NCBI RefSeq assembly: GCF_002078355.1
Contig: NZ_CP015363.1
Coordinates: 1,364,001 to 1,428,000, forward strand
Source: Ferroplasma acidiphilum
GTDB lineage: Archaea > Thermoplasmatota > Thermoplasmata > Thermoplasmatales > Thermoplasmataceae
DNA length: 64,000 nucleotides
Reading direction: 5' to 3'
Of the stretch, positions 54,350-63,970 are shown piece after piece (the first letter of the stretch is position 1; each line of letters opens with the position of its first letter). The position numbers and the translations under genes were made by a program. A model generated the notes under the pieces. That model was not told the DNA's origin. It did no database searches and saw only the letters and a list, made by a program, of their open reading frames with translations.

Positions 54350-55102
54350 ATGAAAGCCGTTATTATAACCATTGGAAATGAGATACTCAAAGGAAGGACA
54401 GTAAATACAAACTTTTCTGATATAGGGAAAATATTGACCTATGCCGGATATGATGTAATAAAAGGGATAATAGTGCCGGATAATCTGGAACAAATTGCAG
54501 GCGCATTCAAAGAGGCAGCCTCTATTGCAGATCTCATAGTTTCTTCCGGTGGATTGGGCCCAACCTACGATGATATGACATTAAAAGGGTTTTCCATGGC
54601 ATTTAACCTGAAAATGGAGAGAAATGATAATGCAATGAATATGGTACTGAAAAAAGTACATACATTAACTCCGGAAAGGGAGAAAATGGGCATGATACCG
54701 GAAAATTCAATACCCATTGAAAACAAGGCAGGCACGGCACCGGGTATATATGAAAATATATCAGGAAAAGTATTCATTATCCTTCCAGGTGTACCCCGGG
54801 AAGTTGAAGCAATAATGAAGGAAGTGGAACAGAGGATCAGGATAAAAGATTTCCATTACGTGGACAGGTCAATAGACCTTCACGATGCAAAAGAAAGCCT
54901 TTTAGCCCCTTTGATCGCAAAACTAATGAAAGAATATGGGGATAGGGCATATATCAAGACCCACCCGAAACTGGATAATGGAAAACCGTGGGTTGAAGTA
55001 GAAGTTTCTGCCTCCGGAACTGATACTGATGAAGTGGAAAATTTTGTATCCAGAATTCTGGAAATTATAGAAAAAGAGGCTGGGAAAAATAACTATGAAT
55101 AA
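54350..55102 (+). CDS. CinA-like/MoCF-domain protein
   Basis: A 250-residue protein with the MoCF (molybdopterin-binding) fold of the CinA N-terminal domain. IITIGNEILKGRTVNTN at the N-terminus, SSGGLGPTYDDMT near residue 65 and FIILPGVPREVEAIM near 145 are the family motifs. The C-terminal nicotinamide-nucleotide amidase domain of bacterial CinA is absent. In archaea this stand-alone form is common (COG1058); a nucleotide pyrophosphatase role has been shown for related proteins. A TATA-like tract near 54322-54332 precedes the start. Confidence 0.87.
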   Translation: MKAVIITIGNEILKGRTVNTNFSDIGKILTYAGYDVIKGIIVPDNLEQIAGAFKEAASIADLIVSSGGLGPTYDDMTLKGFSMAFNLKMERNDNAMNMVLKKVHTLTPEREKMGMIPENSIPIENKAGTAPGIYENISGKVFIILPGVPREVEAIMKEVEQRIRIKDFHYVDRSIDLHDAKESLLAPLIAKLMKEYGDRAYIKTHPKLDNGKPWVEVEVSASGTDTDEVENFVSRILEIIEKEAGKNNYE

Positions 55103-55167
55103 TATTTGAAATAAAATCTCCTAAAATAGAGCCGATAACTTAATCAGTGGAAATATTATTAACTATC

Positions 55168-55632
55168 ATGAATAAAGATATGGCCAGGAAGCTTATAGCC
55201 ATAGTTGCATCCAAGAAGGCAGACGGCTACAGCAAATCTGATTTTACCAACATTCTTTCATTTAAGAGAACACTGCTTCCCCCTGAGGATGTGGATAGAT
55301 TTTTGCAGGTTTCCTTAGAATCCATGCTACTGGTTGAAAAAAACGGCAAATACGTGCCGAATTTCAGCACCGAAGGAGTTATAGTCCCGCTTGATTTTTC
55401 CATTGATGTTGATGAACTATTTTCTGAAGCCACTGAAAAGCCACTTATTGATAGAATGCTTGAGGCAGCGTCGGCTTCTGGAAAAATGACAAAGAAAGAG
55501 GCAATAATAAGGGCAAAAGACCTTCTATCTGGAATGCAGTTTATTGACTTTGAAACTGCAATAATTACAGTATTATCAGATAGCGGGATAGATGTAACGC
55601 CTTTTGTACAGGAAAAAGAGAACAGTTTCTGA
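55168..55632 (+). CDS. DUF2240-family archaeal protein
   Basis: A 154-residue protein of the archaeal DUF2240 family. The N-terminal part is a winged-helix-like region (ARKLIAIVASKKADGYSKSDFTNIL) followed by VPLDFSIDVDELF and a helical C-terminus. Function unknown; DNA or RNA binding is plausible. An in-frame GTG at 55147 gives seven more residues; ATG 55168 is the more likely start. It is convergent with trm1 (gap 4 nt). Confidence 0.7.
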   Translation: MNKDMARKLIAIVASKKADGYSKSDFTNILSFKRTLLPPEDVDRFLQVSLESMLLVEKNGKYVPNFSTEGVIVPLDFSIDVDELFSEATEKPLIDRMLEAASASGKMTKKEAIIRAKDLLSGMQFIDFETAIITVLSDSGIDVTPFVQEKENSF

Positions 55633-55636
55633 ATAT

Positions 55637-56692
55637 TTAATAAATTATATTGAAAGCCTCAGGCACTGTGGAAGAGACCTTTATACCGGTGTTTGAGAAC
55701 ATTGACCTGCCACATTCAATGCCGGCATCCCTGAGCTTTAGCATACTCGATTCAATAGATTTTGTATCCTTTCCTGATATTCTTGCAAAATCCGCTATAT
55801 CTGCAAAGTAAAGCGAAAGGTCATTCGTTTTGAGCCTTTCGATTGTTGAAAGAAATTGCTTATCCGGGTCTTCGGTATAATCCAGCTTTTGAGCTATATC
55901 TGAGTTGAGATTTCCAAGCCATAAAGGGCCTTCCCGGGAAGATGGATACACACCAGACAATCCGGAGTGCCTATCAAACATTCCCACCTGATCCAGCTGG
56001 GCATCTGCTTTACTGGATGAAGAAATGATCTGGAATATTATACGGTAATAATGTGAATGCCAGAGTGAGATCATGGGAATGGCTGCTTTGTCCAGGGCCG
56101 CAGCCCTCTTTACTATTTCCCCGATTAAAAGCCTTATTCCGGATTCGTGCCGGTAAATGTCGTTTATTACAAATGCTCTGTAACGCCTCAAAGTTTTGGC
56201 TGGCATGGATCCAGTAAGCGATGTGAGATCTGTTGCAGTAACCCCTATGTATCCCCTGTTTCTAATATTAATCATTGCATCATCCATGTATGGCAATACA
56301 GAACCATAGGGGTCTATATCGATATAATCAAAAAGGTAATCGTTTAATATAGCCTGGAAAGTTTTATTGTAAACCTCAACAGGTGAGTTGTTTAGTTCCC
56401 TGTTTATATTAATATATTCATATGACTTTTTATTGATTTCTGATATTACAGCTTTTATTCCTGCTTCCCTGTTTATTCTAATTCCCCTTACCCCCGTACC
56501 GCCAAAGGCATCGAGGGCTATTTTAGGCTTTACTGTTCTGAGAAATGAAATTGTGATGTCCCTGTTCAATTTCTGGTCCATGTTGTAAAATCCAGCAGTC
56601 CGTGTGCCCGGGCCCTTAATAATAAGGTTATCCGGGGCCATTAACTCTACAGCCCCCTCCCTGATTGTCTTAAATTGACTCTTCTTCTCCAT
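55637..56692 (-). CDS. trm1: tRNA (guanine(26)-N2)-dimethyltransferase
   Basis: A 351-residue methyltransferase. IREGAVELMAPDN at the N-terminus, the SAM loop LDAFGGTGVRGIR near residue 60, DYIDIDPYGSVLPYMD near 117 and GVTATDLTSLTGS near 150 are Trm1 motifs. The enzyme makes N2,N2-dimethylguanosine at position 26 of tRNA. The start lies inside the upstream NTPase gene (23-nt overlap), so the two are translated from one mRNA. The operon order is mptD, NTPase, trm1. Confidence 0.93.
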   Translation of the reverse strand: MEKKSQFKTIREGAVELMAPDNLIIKGPGTRTAGFYNMDQKLNRDITISFLRTVKPKIALDAFGGTGVRGIRINREAGIKAVISEINKKSYEYININRELNNSPVEVYNKTFQAILNDYLFDYIDIDPYGSVLPYMDDAMINIRNRGYIGVTATDLTSLTGSMPAKTLRRYRAFVINDIYRHESGIRLLIGEIVKRAAALDKAAIPMISLWHSHYYRIIFQIISSSSKADAQLDQVGMFDRHSGLSGVYPSSREGPLWLGNLNSDIAQKLDYTEDPDKQFLSTIERLKTNDLSLYFADIADFARISGKDTKSIESSMLKLRDAGIECGRSMFSNTGIKVSSTVPEAFNIIY

Positions 56693-57215
56693 TCAATACC
56701 TTTAAAATTTTAAATGGGAGTATATTCTTGTTAATCGGGGTTATATCGAAGACTCTCACACTTTCATACCCACGGAATTCCTGTAAAACCGGATTCCTGG
56801 ACTTCTTATGCAGGGTAACTATTATAGATTTGTCAGATTTCATTGTCTCCTCTATTTCTGCTTTTATCTGTTTTGTTGTATTTTCAACCTTTCCAAGTTC
56901 GTCAAGTACTATAACATCAGCTTCTTCCCTTGATTTCTGGAGGCTGGGTACCAGAAGGCCTTCAAGTAATTTTGTATCCACGCCAAGCTTGTCTACCTTT
57001 ACCCTTGAGATTAAATCGATCCTGGCAAATTCCACCCTTCTCTTTGTAAGAATGTCTGTTATATAATATGCAACTACCCTTCCATGCTCAATTTTTTCAG
57101 ACACAAGTGTGCCTTCTATAACTTTCCCGTTGTTTTGAAGCATTTCCATAATTTTATTCAGCGCATCGGTTTTTATCGAACCGATAGGTCCTGTTATTCC
57201 TACTTTTATTCCCAT
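56670..57215 (-). CDS. THEP1-like nucleoside triphosphatase with a degenerate P-loop
   Basis: A 181-residue P-loop protein of the THEP1/NTPase_1 family. The Walker A region reads GPIGSIKT, where the family has GxxGxGKT, so Ile replaces the glycine before the lysine. Walker B is DVIVLDELGKVE near residue 100, and VTLHKKSRNP near 133 follows the family pattern. THEP1 proteins hydrolyse nucleoside triphosphates with unknown purpose. The gene starts 2 nt after mptD and overlaps trm1. Confidence 0.78.
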   Translation of the reverse strand: MGIKVGITGPIGSIKTDALNKIMEMLQNNGKVIEGTLVSEKIEHGRVVAYYITDILTKRRVEFARIDLISRVKVDKLGVDTKLLEGLLVPSLQKSREEADVIVLDELGKVENTTKQIKAEIEETMKSDKSIIVTLHKKSRNPVLQEFRGYESVRVFDITPINKNILPFKILKVLNGEEESI

Positions 57216-57217
57216 TC

Positions 57218-57574
57218 TTATTCCTCCAAATACATCAGCGGGTAATTCAGGTCCTGCATATATTGCATTCTTGCCTTTACCTCCTGATCGTTATATCTTA
57301 TAGCCAGCCTCACATCAAGCATATCCCCGGAGAGGGATACATACTGAAATGAGGTGTTTCTTTGCCCTTCAATGTTGATTTTTACCGATATGCTTTCTAC
57401 AAAAGGCTGTAACTTTATACTCTTTTCTATTGCATTTTCCATATCTTTCCTGTTGCTATCGTTTACTGGCACTCCTATGAACTGATGAAATATTGCCCCC
57501 AGTTTTATTCCGGATTCAAATATTGCCCTTTCCCTGTCAGTGCAATTGAAATATTTTCTGGATGGATCATTCAT
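57218..57574 (-). CDS. mptD: Archaeal dihydroneopterin aldolase MptD
   Basis: A 118-residue protein of the archaeal MptD (DUF381) family. CTDRERAIFESGIKLGAIFHQF near residue 11, LQPFVESISVKIN, and SLSGDMLDVRLA near 82 with LNYPLMYLEE at the end match MptD of Methanocaldococcus. It converts dihydroneopterin to 6-hydroxymethyl-dihydropterin and glycolaldehyde for folate or methanopterin synthesis. A C1-carrier of this kind is what the FtcD step of histidine degradation needs. It heads an operon with the NTPase and trm1. Confidence 0.9.
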   Translation of the reverse strand: MNDPSRKYFNCTDRERAIFESGIKLGAIFHQFIGVPVNDSNRKDMENAIEKSIKLQPFVESISVKINIEGQRNTSFQYVSLSGDMLDVRLAIRYNDQEVKARMQYMQDLNYPLMYLEE

Positions 57575-57726
57575 TTATACACTATATTACATATAATTAA
57601 TTAAAGATTGTTTTTTATTCTGACACTTTTTAAATATTCCTATGGGAACATAATAGCTATGTAGATGCATTTATATGTATGATTAGGATAACTTTAACGA
57701 CATTAAAGTTAAATAAGGTGGAATAT

Positions 57727-58458
57727 GTGAGCGTTTACAAGAACATTATGGAAATCCTGAAATATAAAAGGGTCCACATGACATTAATAGACCCTGCCGC
57801 CCAATCTCCTGACAGGTCTGTGGAACTGGCTGAAAAAGCTGATAAGGCTGGCACAGACTTTTTCCTCATAGGAGGGTCAACCGACATAGATTCCAGATTA
57901 ATGGATAAAACCATAAGCGGGATTAAGGAGAAAACTGAAAAGCAGATAATTATATTCCCGGGATCAAGAAGCATGATAAGCCGTTATGCAGATGCAATTT
58001 ATTACATGATGCTGATGAATTCAACCAATATAGATTATATAGTGGGCCATCAGATTGGCTCGGCGTCTATACTCAAAATGATGGGAATAGAAACAATACC
58101 TATGGGATATTTAATATTTGAGCCTGGCATGACTGTCGGGCGTGTTGGCAATGCGAGGCTTATAGGAAGGGATGATGAAAATACTGCATTGTCATATGCA
58201 TTTGCTGCCGAATTTTTCGGATTCAAACTTCTTTACCTTGAAGCTGGTTCAGGGGCACCCGAACCGGTAGGATGCAATGTTATCAGGAGAATAAAGGAAT
58301 CGGTAAAAATTCCTGTTATAGTTGGAGGCGGAATAAGGGATTATGGAAAAGCCAGGTCAATTATAGATGCGGGAGCAGACATTATAGTTACAGGAACAGT
58401 AATAGAGAAACATTCAAATCCCTATATGGCTTTAAAAGATATAATCAGTGCAATATGA
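57727..58458 (+). CDS. Geranylgeranylglyceryl phosphate synthase
   Basis: A TIM-barrel prenyltransferase. HMTLIDPAAQSPDRS near the N-terminus, LIGGSTDI, IFPGSRSMIS, YLEAGSGAPEPV near residue 185 and VGGGIRDYGKA near 210 are the GGGPS signature. It joins geranylgeranyl diphosphate to glycerol-1-phosphate, the first committed step of archaeal ether lipids. The frame is open from ATG 57679, but a TATA-like box at 57667-57675 would put the transcript start beyond it. The in-frame GTG at 57727 (243 residues) fits the family length better. Confidence 0.92.
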   Translation: MSVYKNIMEILKYKRVHMTLIDPAAQSPDRSVELAEKADKAGTDFFLIGGSTDIDSRLMDKTISGIKEKTEKQIIIFPGSRSMISRYADAIYYMMLMNSTNIDYIVGHQIGSASILKMMGIETIPMGYLIFEPGMTVGRVGNARLIGRDDENTALSYAFAAEFFGFKLLYLEAGSGAPEPVGCNVIRRIKESVKIPVIVGGGIRDYGKARSIIDAGADIIVTGTVIEKHSNPYMALKDIISAI

Positions 58459-58526
58459 TTTTCTCTAACAATTTTTATTCTGCTTAATCCCCCTAAATTA
58501 TATTAGGAAAGAAAAAATCTGGAACA

Positions 58527-59480
58527 ATGGATAATAATAGCCTGGGTGACCCTCTTTATTTTCTTTATGCAATTCAGAGAAGCCCCTATGGTTTCAACCT
58601 TAAATGGAAACATGTCAAGCCATTAATATCATACATGTTCGGCAAAGAAGTTTTTGAAAATCTGAAAAATGATCAGGTAATAAATACATATAATGATGAA
58701 AATATACTGGAAATAATAAATATACCAGACATAAAGTACAATATTCCTGACGCAGAAAAGGAAATACTATTTCATAAATTTATAGATTTTGTATCCGGCA
58801 ATAAGCTCATATCAGGAATTATGAAAATTATGTACCTCGACAGGAAAATTGCCCAGTTCATTATTGATATTTTAAACCAGAACCCTGATAAAACAATGGA
58901 TGACCTTGTAGAGGCATCTGCATTCCCGATTGTCAATTTGCCGGATTTTTATTACTCAAAAGCATTTGCAGATTACTGCAAGCCATATATAGAGAATTTC
59001 AATCTGGATATGAAAGACATACTGAAATACCTTGGCAGGGAATGGTTTGTAAAGCTTGTAATTATTTTGAGGGAAGGAACATTCAACAATAACAGTTTCT
59101 CAAAATCCATGGAGAACAACTGTCATGAATTTATATCAGGGGTCAGAGAGATAATAGAAAATGACTATCTCGCTGAAATAATAGTAAATCTGGACCTGTT
59201 TCTCAGTGACAGGAGCGTAAACAGGGCAATTATGAACTATGCATCCCGGTCTGTTAAGGAAAAGTTCATTAAAAGATTTTATGACTGGCTATCCATAGCA
59301 AATGATATAATGGTAGGGCTTGAATTCGTCATAGGCAGTATATTCTTTCTGCCCAGTGAGAAACAGTATTCCACCCTGGGGGTTTACCTGTTTATAATAG
59401 GAAGTACCCAGCTATTGATAAGGCCAATGATAAACATAGCAAGGAGAATACATATATTTTTTCTCCACAAAAAAATTTAA
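58527..59480 (+). CDS. Hypothetical protein with C-terminal YrhK-like membrane domain
   Basis: A 317-residue protein. Residues 1-245 are helical and soluble, with no recognised motif. Residues 250-310 have two membrane helices in the pattern FVIGSIFFLP ... LFIIGSTQLLIRP, which is the YrhK domain form, and a basic tail. The function is unknown. It is convergent with the small gene at 59483 (gap 2 nt). About 70 nt separate it from the GGGP synthase gene, so cotranscription is possible. Confidence 0.6.
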   Translation: MDNNSLGDPLYFLYAIQRSPYGFNLKWKHVKPLISYMFGKEVFENLKNDQVINTYNDENILEIINIPDIKYNIPDAEKEILFHKFIDFVSGNKLISGIMKIMYLDRKIAQFIIDILNQNPDKTMDDLVEASAFPIVNLPDFYYSKAFADYCKPYIENFNLDMKDILKYLGREWFVKLVIILREGTFNNNSFSKSMENNCHEFISGVREIIENDYLAEIIVNLDLFLSDRSVNRAIMNYASRSVKEKFIKRFYDWLSIANDIMVGLEFVIGSIFFLPSEKQYSTLGVYLFIIGSTQLLIRPMINIARRIHIFFLHKKI

Positions 59481-59482
59481 CT

Positions 59483-59800
59483 TTATTTTTGCCTCAAAAT
59501 GCGCAACCTTTGAATTGCCTGTGATACTTCATCGGGCTTCAGGTCGTTCATATTTTTTCCGGTAAACTTTGATATGGCAGCCCTTGTAAGTATTACCGTT
59601 TCTATTCCGGTTCCAATTGCCGCAACCACAAGCACGGTAAATCCGGTGATGAATATATGCAGGTGGCGCGCTGCATAACCGGTATTGAGCGTGAAATATG
59701 TAAATATGAAAAATGATAGAATGAAAATAAGTGAGAGGGAAAAGGTGACAAGCCTCAGGCGGAAAAGCCTCACGGCTCCATTTCTATCAAGTTGTGCCAT
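59483..59800 (-). CDS. Small two-helix membrane protein
   Basis: A 105-residue protein with a basic N-terminus, two hydrophobic helices (about residues 19-37 and 48-70) and a charged cytoplasmic tail (FTGKNMNDLKPDEVSQAIQRLRILRQK). No family is recognised. It is convergent with the YrhK-like gene. Confidence 0.55.
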   Translation of the reverse strand: MAQLDRNGAVRLFRLRLVTFSLSLIFILSFFIFTYFTLNTGYAARHLHIFITGFTVLVVAAIGTGIETVILTRAAISKFTGKNMNDLKPDEVSQAIQRLRILRQK

Positions 59801-59936
59801 AGCTAGCTAAAACAAAAGGAAATATTAAATTTTTGCCTCTCCACAAATTATTGATTAAATATGCGTGGTCAAATTATGCCATTTCTGTCAATTTAAAAAA
59901 TAGATAAATTTAATTTATTAATTAAAATACGGCTCC

Positions 59937-60179
59937 ATGAAGGTTAAGGTTCAGATTAAATATTTGCCCAATGTAGAGGATCCGGAGGCTTTAAGCATAA
60001 AAAGAAACCTGGAATTGATCGGGTATGAAGGCATAAAGAATATTTATTCCTATAAAATTTATGAATTTGAGACTTCACTTGATAGGGAAGATAGTATCAG
60101 TGAAATCAGGGAAATTGCAGAAAAACTTCTCACAAACCCTGTTATACAGGAATACAAAATAGAAGATATAAGTGAATAA
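59937..60179 (+). CDS. purS: Phosphoribosylformylglycinamidine synthase subunit PurS
   Basis: An 80-residue PurS protein: VKVQIKYLPNVEDPEA at the N-terminus, GYEGIKNIYSYKIYEFE in the middle and AEKLLTNPVIQEY at the end. PurS links PurL and the glutaminase PurQ in the FGAM synthase complex of purine synthesis. TATA-like AT-rich sequence near 59905-59920 precedes it. purL follows after 1 nt. No purQ is in the window; a new gene may begin at 63992. Confidence 0.92.
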   Translation: MKVKVQIKYLPNVEDPEALSIKRNLELIGYEGIKNIYSYKIYEFETSLDREDSISEIREIAEKLLTNPVIQEYKIEDISE

Positions 60180-60180
60180 T

Positions 60181-62430
60181 ATGTATGATATAATTAAAAG
60201 CTCAAATGAAAACCTGGGTAAAATAGCAGGTGAACTGGGGCTAACATATGATGAAATAGTGATGCTGAGAAATTATTTTACCGGGCTTGGAAGGAATCCT
60301 ACCGATATTGAAATTCAGGCTATCGCACAGGGATGGAGTGAACATTCCTGCTATAAATCATCCAAGCTGTATCTTAAAAAATATTTTTCAGGCCTTAAAA
60401 GCGATTATACAATACTTACAATGGAGGATGATGCAGGTGTCATATCCTTTGATGATAACTATGCCTATGTTGTGAAAATGGAAAGCCACAACCACCCGAG
60501 CGCTGTAGAACCATATGGTGGTGCAGCAACAGGAGTTGGCGGAATCATAAGGGATGTACTCTGCATGGGTGCACAGCCGGTTGCCCTCGTGGATTCCCTT
60601 TATTTTGGAGACCCTGACAATATGGATGGAAATCTCACAGAGCGCTTTATATTGAACAGGGTGGTTGCAGGCATCAGGGACTATGGAAACCGTGTGGGCA
60701 TCCCCACGGTAGCTGGATCTACACATTTTAATAAAGTCTATAATGGCATGCCTCTGGTGAATGCTGGATGCATCGGAATAGTAAGAAAAGACCACGTGGT
60801 GCGCAGCAGGGTGAGCGTGGAGGGTGACCTGCTTATTGTATGTGGCGGCAGGACAGGAAAAGATGGGATCCATGGAGTTAATTTTGCATCAAAGGTCCTT
60901 GACAAAGGCAGTGAGGAAAATAGAAATGCTGTGCAACTTGGCAATCCAATTATAAAAGAACCGTTGATACATGCTATTCTCGAGGCAAATGAAGAGAGCA
61001 TTATAGATGGAATGAAAGACCTGGGTGGTGGTGGGCTATCCAGTGCAGTGAGTGAAATGCTCTTTGCTGGAGGCATGTCAGGAATCATTAACCTTGATAA
61101 GGTGCTCCTGAAGGACAGCCATATGGAACCATGGGAAATATGGGTCAGTGAATCCCAAGAGAGAATGTTTCTTGCAATCAAGCCATCCAACCTCCAGAAA
61201 ATAAGCAGAATTTTTGAAAAATGGGGCATTGAATATTCCATTATAGGAGAAACAGTAAAAAATGAAAACCTTGTAATTAATTTTAACGGGGAAAAAATTC
61301 TGGACATGAAGCTCTCCTTCCTAACCGGAGGGCCAATGTACGCACGGAGTTACAAAAAACCGGAGCTGGAGGAGAAAACGGTACTCGACCGTGAACCAGA
61401 AAATTACAGGGATTTTATTATTAAATTTCTTTCCAATCCAAATATTTGCTCAAGGTTCAACATAGTAAGGCAGTATGATTTCACAGTGCGCGGGAATACT
61501 ATTGTAAAACCATTTGCTGGATTCCCCAATCATGAAACACATTCAGATGCACCCATCATTAAGCCGGTAGAAGAATCATATCAGGGGCTTTGCCTGACAT
61601 CAGGGTCTATACCTGAAATGGTAGGGATAGAGCCATATAAGGGGACAATGCATGTTTTATCTGAGGGGTACAGGAATATACTCAGTTCCGGCGGCAAACC
61701 CCATTCAATAGTGGACGCATTGAATTTTGGAAATCCGGAAAACCCTCAAACAATGTACAGATTCATTGAATCGATTCATGCAATATCAGATTTCTGCAAA
61801 GCGACAGGATTGCCACTTGTATCTGGAAATGTCAGCTTTTACAATGAAACGGACATTGAAATTCTTCCAACCCCGAATATGCTGCTGATAGGAAAAATAG
61901 AAGATGTGAGAAAGGCAAAAACAGTAGAGGCAAAAACTCCCGGGAATCCTATTTATCTTGCAGGCTCCATTATAAATGACCTGGCAGGGAGCCAGTATTC
62001 CTCTATTATGGGCACAGTTCACACAAAATTGCCTGACCTGGATATAGATGAACTTGTCAATATTAATAAGGATTTATCTGACTCAATGGACTATATTGAG
62101 TCCATGCACGATATTTCCACAGGCGGATTGCTCATGGCAATTCTCGAAATGTCATTCGGAGGGCCATACGGGATTGATGCTGATATATCTGATATCCATG
62201 GAAGGACAAATGAGAAACTGTTCTCAGAACTTGGGACCGGCATATTGATAGAAGTAAGAAAATCGGATGAAAAAGATTTCCTTGAAGCTTTCAGCAGGTC
62301 TAATATCAGGAAAATTGGAACTGTTATAGATGGCGAGGTAAAAATCAGTGAAAATGGAAGGTATATATTATCCGCCAAAAGTGAAAAACTTCGTTCCATA
62401 TGGGAAAAGGGGCTGGATAAATATATTTAA
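60181..62430 (+). CDS. purL: Phosphoribosylformylglycinamidine synthase subunit PurL
   Basis: The 749-residue product is the small type of FGAM synthase catalytic subunit. GWSEHSCYKSSK near residue 50, KMESHNHPSAVEPYGGAATGVGG near 100 and KDLGGGGLSSAVSEM near 283 are family motifs; a second half with PHSIVDALNFGNPE repeats the fold. It converts FGAR to FGAM with ATP and ammonia from PurQ. An in-frame GTG three codons upstream overlaps purS; ATG 60181, 1 nt after the purS stop, is the natural start. The IS element at 62432 was inserted right at its stop codon without changing the protein. Confidence 0.95.
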   Translation: MYDIIKSSNENLGKIAGELGLTYDEIVMLRNYFTGLGRNPTDIEIQAIAQGWSEHSCYKSSKLYLKKYFSGLKSDYTILTMEDDAGVISFDDNYAYVVKMESHNHPSAVEPYGGAATGVGGIIRDVLCMGAQPVALVDSLYFGDPDNMDGNLTERFILNRVVAGIRDYGNRVGIPTVAGSTHFNKVYNGMPLVNAGCIGIVRKDHVVRSRVSVEGDLLIVCGGRTGKDGIHGVNFASKVLDKGSEENRNAVQLGNPIIKEPLIHAILEANEESIIDGMKDLGGGGLSSAVSEMLFAGGMSGIINLDKVLLKDSHMEPWEIWVSESQERMFLAIKPSNLQKISRIFEKWGIEYSIIGETVKNENLVINFNGEKILDMKLSFLTGGPMYARSYKKPELEEKTVLDREPENYRDFIIKFLSNPNICSRFNIVRQYDFTVRGNTIVKPFAGFPNHETHSDAPIIKPVEESYQGLCLTSGSIPEMVGIEPYKGTMHVLSEGYRNILSSGGKPHSIVDALNFGNPENPQTMYRFIESIHAISDFCKATGLPLVSGNVSFYNETDIEILPTPNMLLIGKIEDVRKAKTVEAKTPGNPIYLAGSIINDLAGSQYSSIMGTVHTKLPDLDIDELVNINKDLSDSMDYIESMHDISTGGLLMAILEMSFGGPYGIDADISDIHGRTNEKLFSELGTGILIEVRKSDEKDFLEAFSRSNIRKIGTVIDGEVKISENGRYILSAKSEKLRSIWEKGLDKYI

Positions 62431-62431
62431 T

Positions 62432-63956
62432 CCTTAACTCTTCATTTTTTACGTAATATGTCCAGGTCTATCCCTAATTTTGATATAAGCTCCTTTGCCT
62501 TCTTAGGTATTTCACTTACCATCTCAGTTTTCCCTGTATTGTATATTTTTATCCTTGAAAGTATCAGGAGAACATCCTTTACACTGTATTTTCCATCTAT
62601 CATGTTAAGTACCTGGAAATGCAGGTACAGTGATAGTAAATTAAGGAACATGTATGCTGAAAGCATGTGGTCGTCCCTTATATATGATCTATCTGCCTCA
62701 AGATCGTTCTTGTACACATTAAAAGCGTATTCAACGTATTCACGATCTTTGTACAATCTGTATATCCTTTCTGGTTCATCATTGATATCGGAAAGGAGGT
62801 AAAGCTTTCCAAAGTCACCAGAATGGTCATAGTATGATGATTTAGGCCTTATATTGTCATGAATCCTTATGAGATAGTCCCTCTCTTCCTCTGATTTTAG
62901 AACAGGGTCCTCAAACATGTAAACACCATTCTCAGGCTTCCAGTACTTTACTGGTTTCCCATTGTACATGAATACACCAAGGAAATCATCAGTATCAGGT
63001 ACAAGGGAAGAATTCCTCCTCAATGGTATTATGTAGCTCAGGTGCCTCTTCTTTAGCTTTTTAATATTGTCTGCGGAGAAGAAACCCTTGTCAGCAACTA
63101 TAACGCATTTCTCAATACCTGCCATGTCTATTGTATTTGCCATAGCTGACACATCCCTTATTGACCCTGGAAGTACCCTTATAAATGTGGGTAGAGTCCT
63201 TGTTGATGAGAATAACATCATAACATTGATCTGTGGCAGGTGTATCTCCTTAGAATTATGGCCGGGTTCCAGGAATGATATATTATCCGATCTGGAGAAT
63301 ATGGCTGTTGAATCCATTAAAACATATTCTCCCTTCTCCGTGAGCTTCCCCATTGCATTTACCATGCCTTCCTGTGGCAGTGATGACAGCATTCCGGAAA
63401 TAGACCCGGGAGACATGGATTCCCTATACATTCTTGAAAGGTATGTTTTCTCATATAAATACCTTAAAGATTTCATTGGAAGTGGCTGTATATCCCTGAG
63501 GATAACATATATTATTATCCTGTCGTACATGTATGGAAATACCTGCTTCAGTACCGGGAGTACTGTCTTCCCTGCTATTCCATACAGTAATGCAATATTT
63601 CCATATTCATAGTCTCCCCTTATGCCCGAAACATCGCTCTTCTTTATTATCCCTGCAGGTGTTACAACACCAAGGTATTTGCCTGTAACTTTCCTTGCTC
63701 TTTTGAGATCCTTGTCATACCTGCTTGACGATTCATATGCATAATACCTGTCACCGAATCTCCTTATTTCTATCCCTTTGCCCTTATGTTCCAGTACCCA
63801 GTCTGGCATATTATTCATATAACGTATATATACGTAATATGTATATAAATATTTCTCTAATCTAATGTGGTAATAAACCCCGTAAAACACTAACTCACTA
63901 TTACATTGATAGAAAGAATAAAGATGATCTATAACGTAAAAAACTAATAGTTAAGG
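62432..63956 (-). mobile_element. IS1634/IS4-type insertion sequence
   Basis: The 1525-bp element has inverted ends that both read CCTTAACT at the tip, with a further shared block TTTTTTACGT. The 6-bp direct repeat TTTAAT flanks it (62426-62431 and 63957-63962). The left copy contains the purL stop codon. It carries one intact transposase gene in reverse orientation to purL. Confidence 0.88.
62442..63818 (-). CDS. IS1634/IS4-family DDE transposase
   Basis: A 458-residue transposase. The first Asp is in VLMDSTAIFS, the second in VIVADKGFFS, and the Y-x2-R-x3-E signature of the IS4 supergroup is in YKDREYVEYAF. Fold length and the long beta insertion fit the IS1634 branch. The frame is open from 63890, but the ATG at 63818 (MNNMPDW) follows a perfect palindrome ACGTATATATACGT (63822-63835) that doubles as a TATA-like region. 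The gene seems intact. Confidence 0.9.
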   Translation of the reverse strand: MNNMPDWVLEHKGKGIEIRRFGDRYYAYESSSRYDKDLKRARKVTGKYLGVVTPAGIIKKSDVSGIRGDYEYGNIALLYGIAGKTVLPVLKQVFPYMYDRIIIYVILRDIQPLPMKSLRYLYEKTYLSRMYRESMSPGSISGMLSSLPQEGMVNAMGKLTEKGEYVLMDSTAIFSRSDNISFLEPGHNSKEIHLPQINVMMLFSSTRTLPTFIRVLPGSIRDVSAMANTIDMAGIEKCVIVADKGFFSADNIKKLKKRHLSYIIPLRRNSSLVPDTDDFLGVFMYNGKPVKYWKPENGVYMFEDPVLKSEEERDYLIRIHDNIRPKSSYYDHSGDFGKLYLLSDINDEPERIYRLYKDREYVEYAFNVYKNDLEADRSYIRDDHMLSAYMFLNLLSLYLHFQVLNMIDGKYSVKDVLLILSRIKIYNTGKTEMVSEIPKKAKELISKLGIDLDILRKK

Positions 63957-63970
63957 TTTAATCACAAAAA

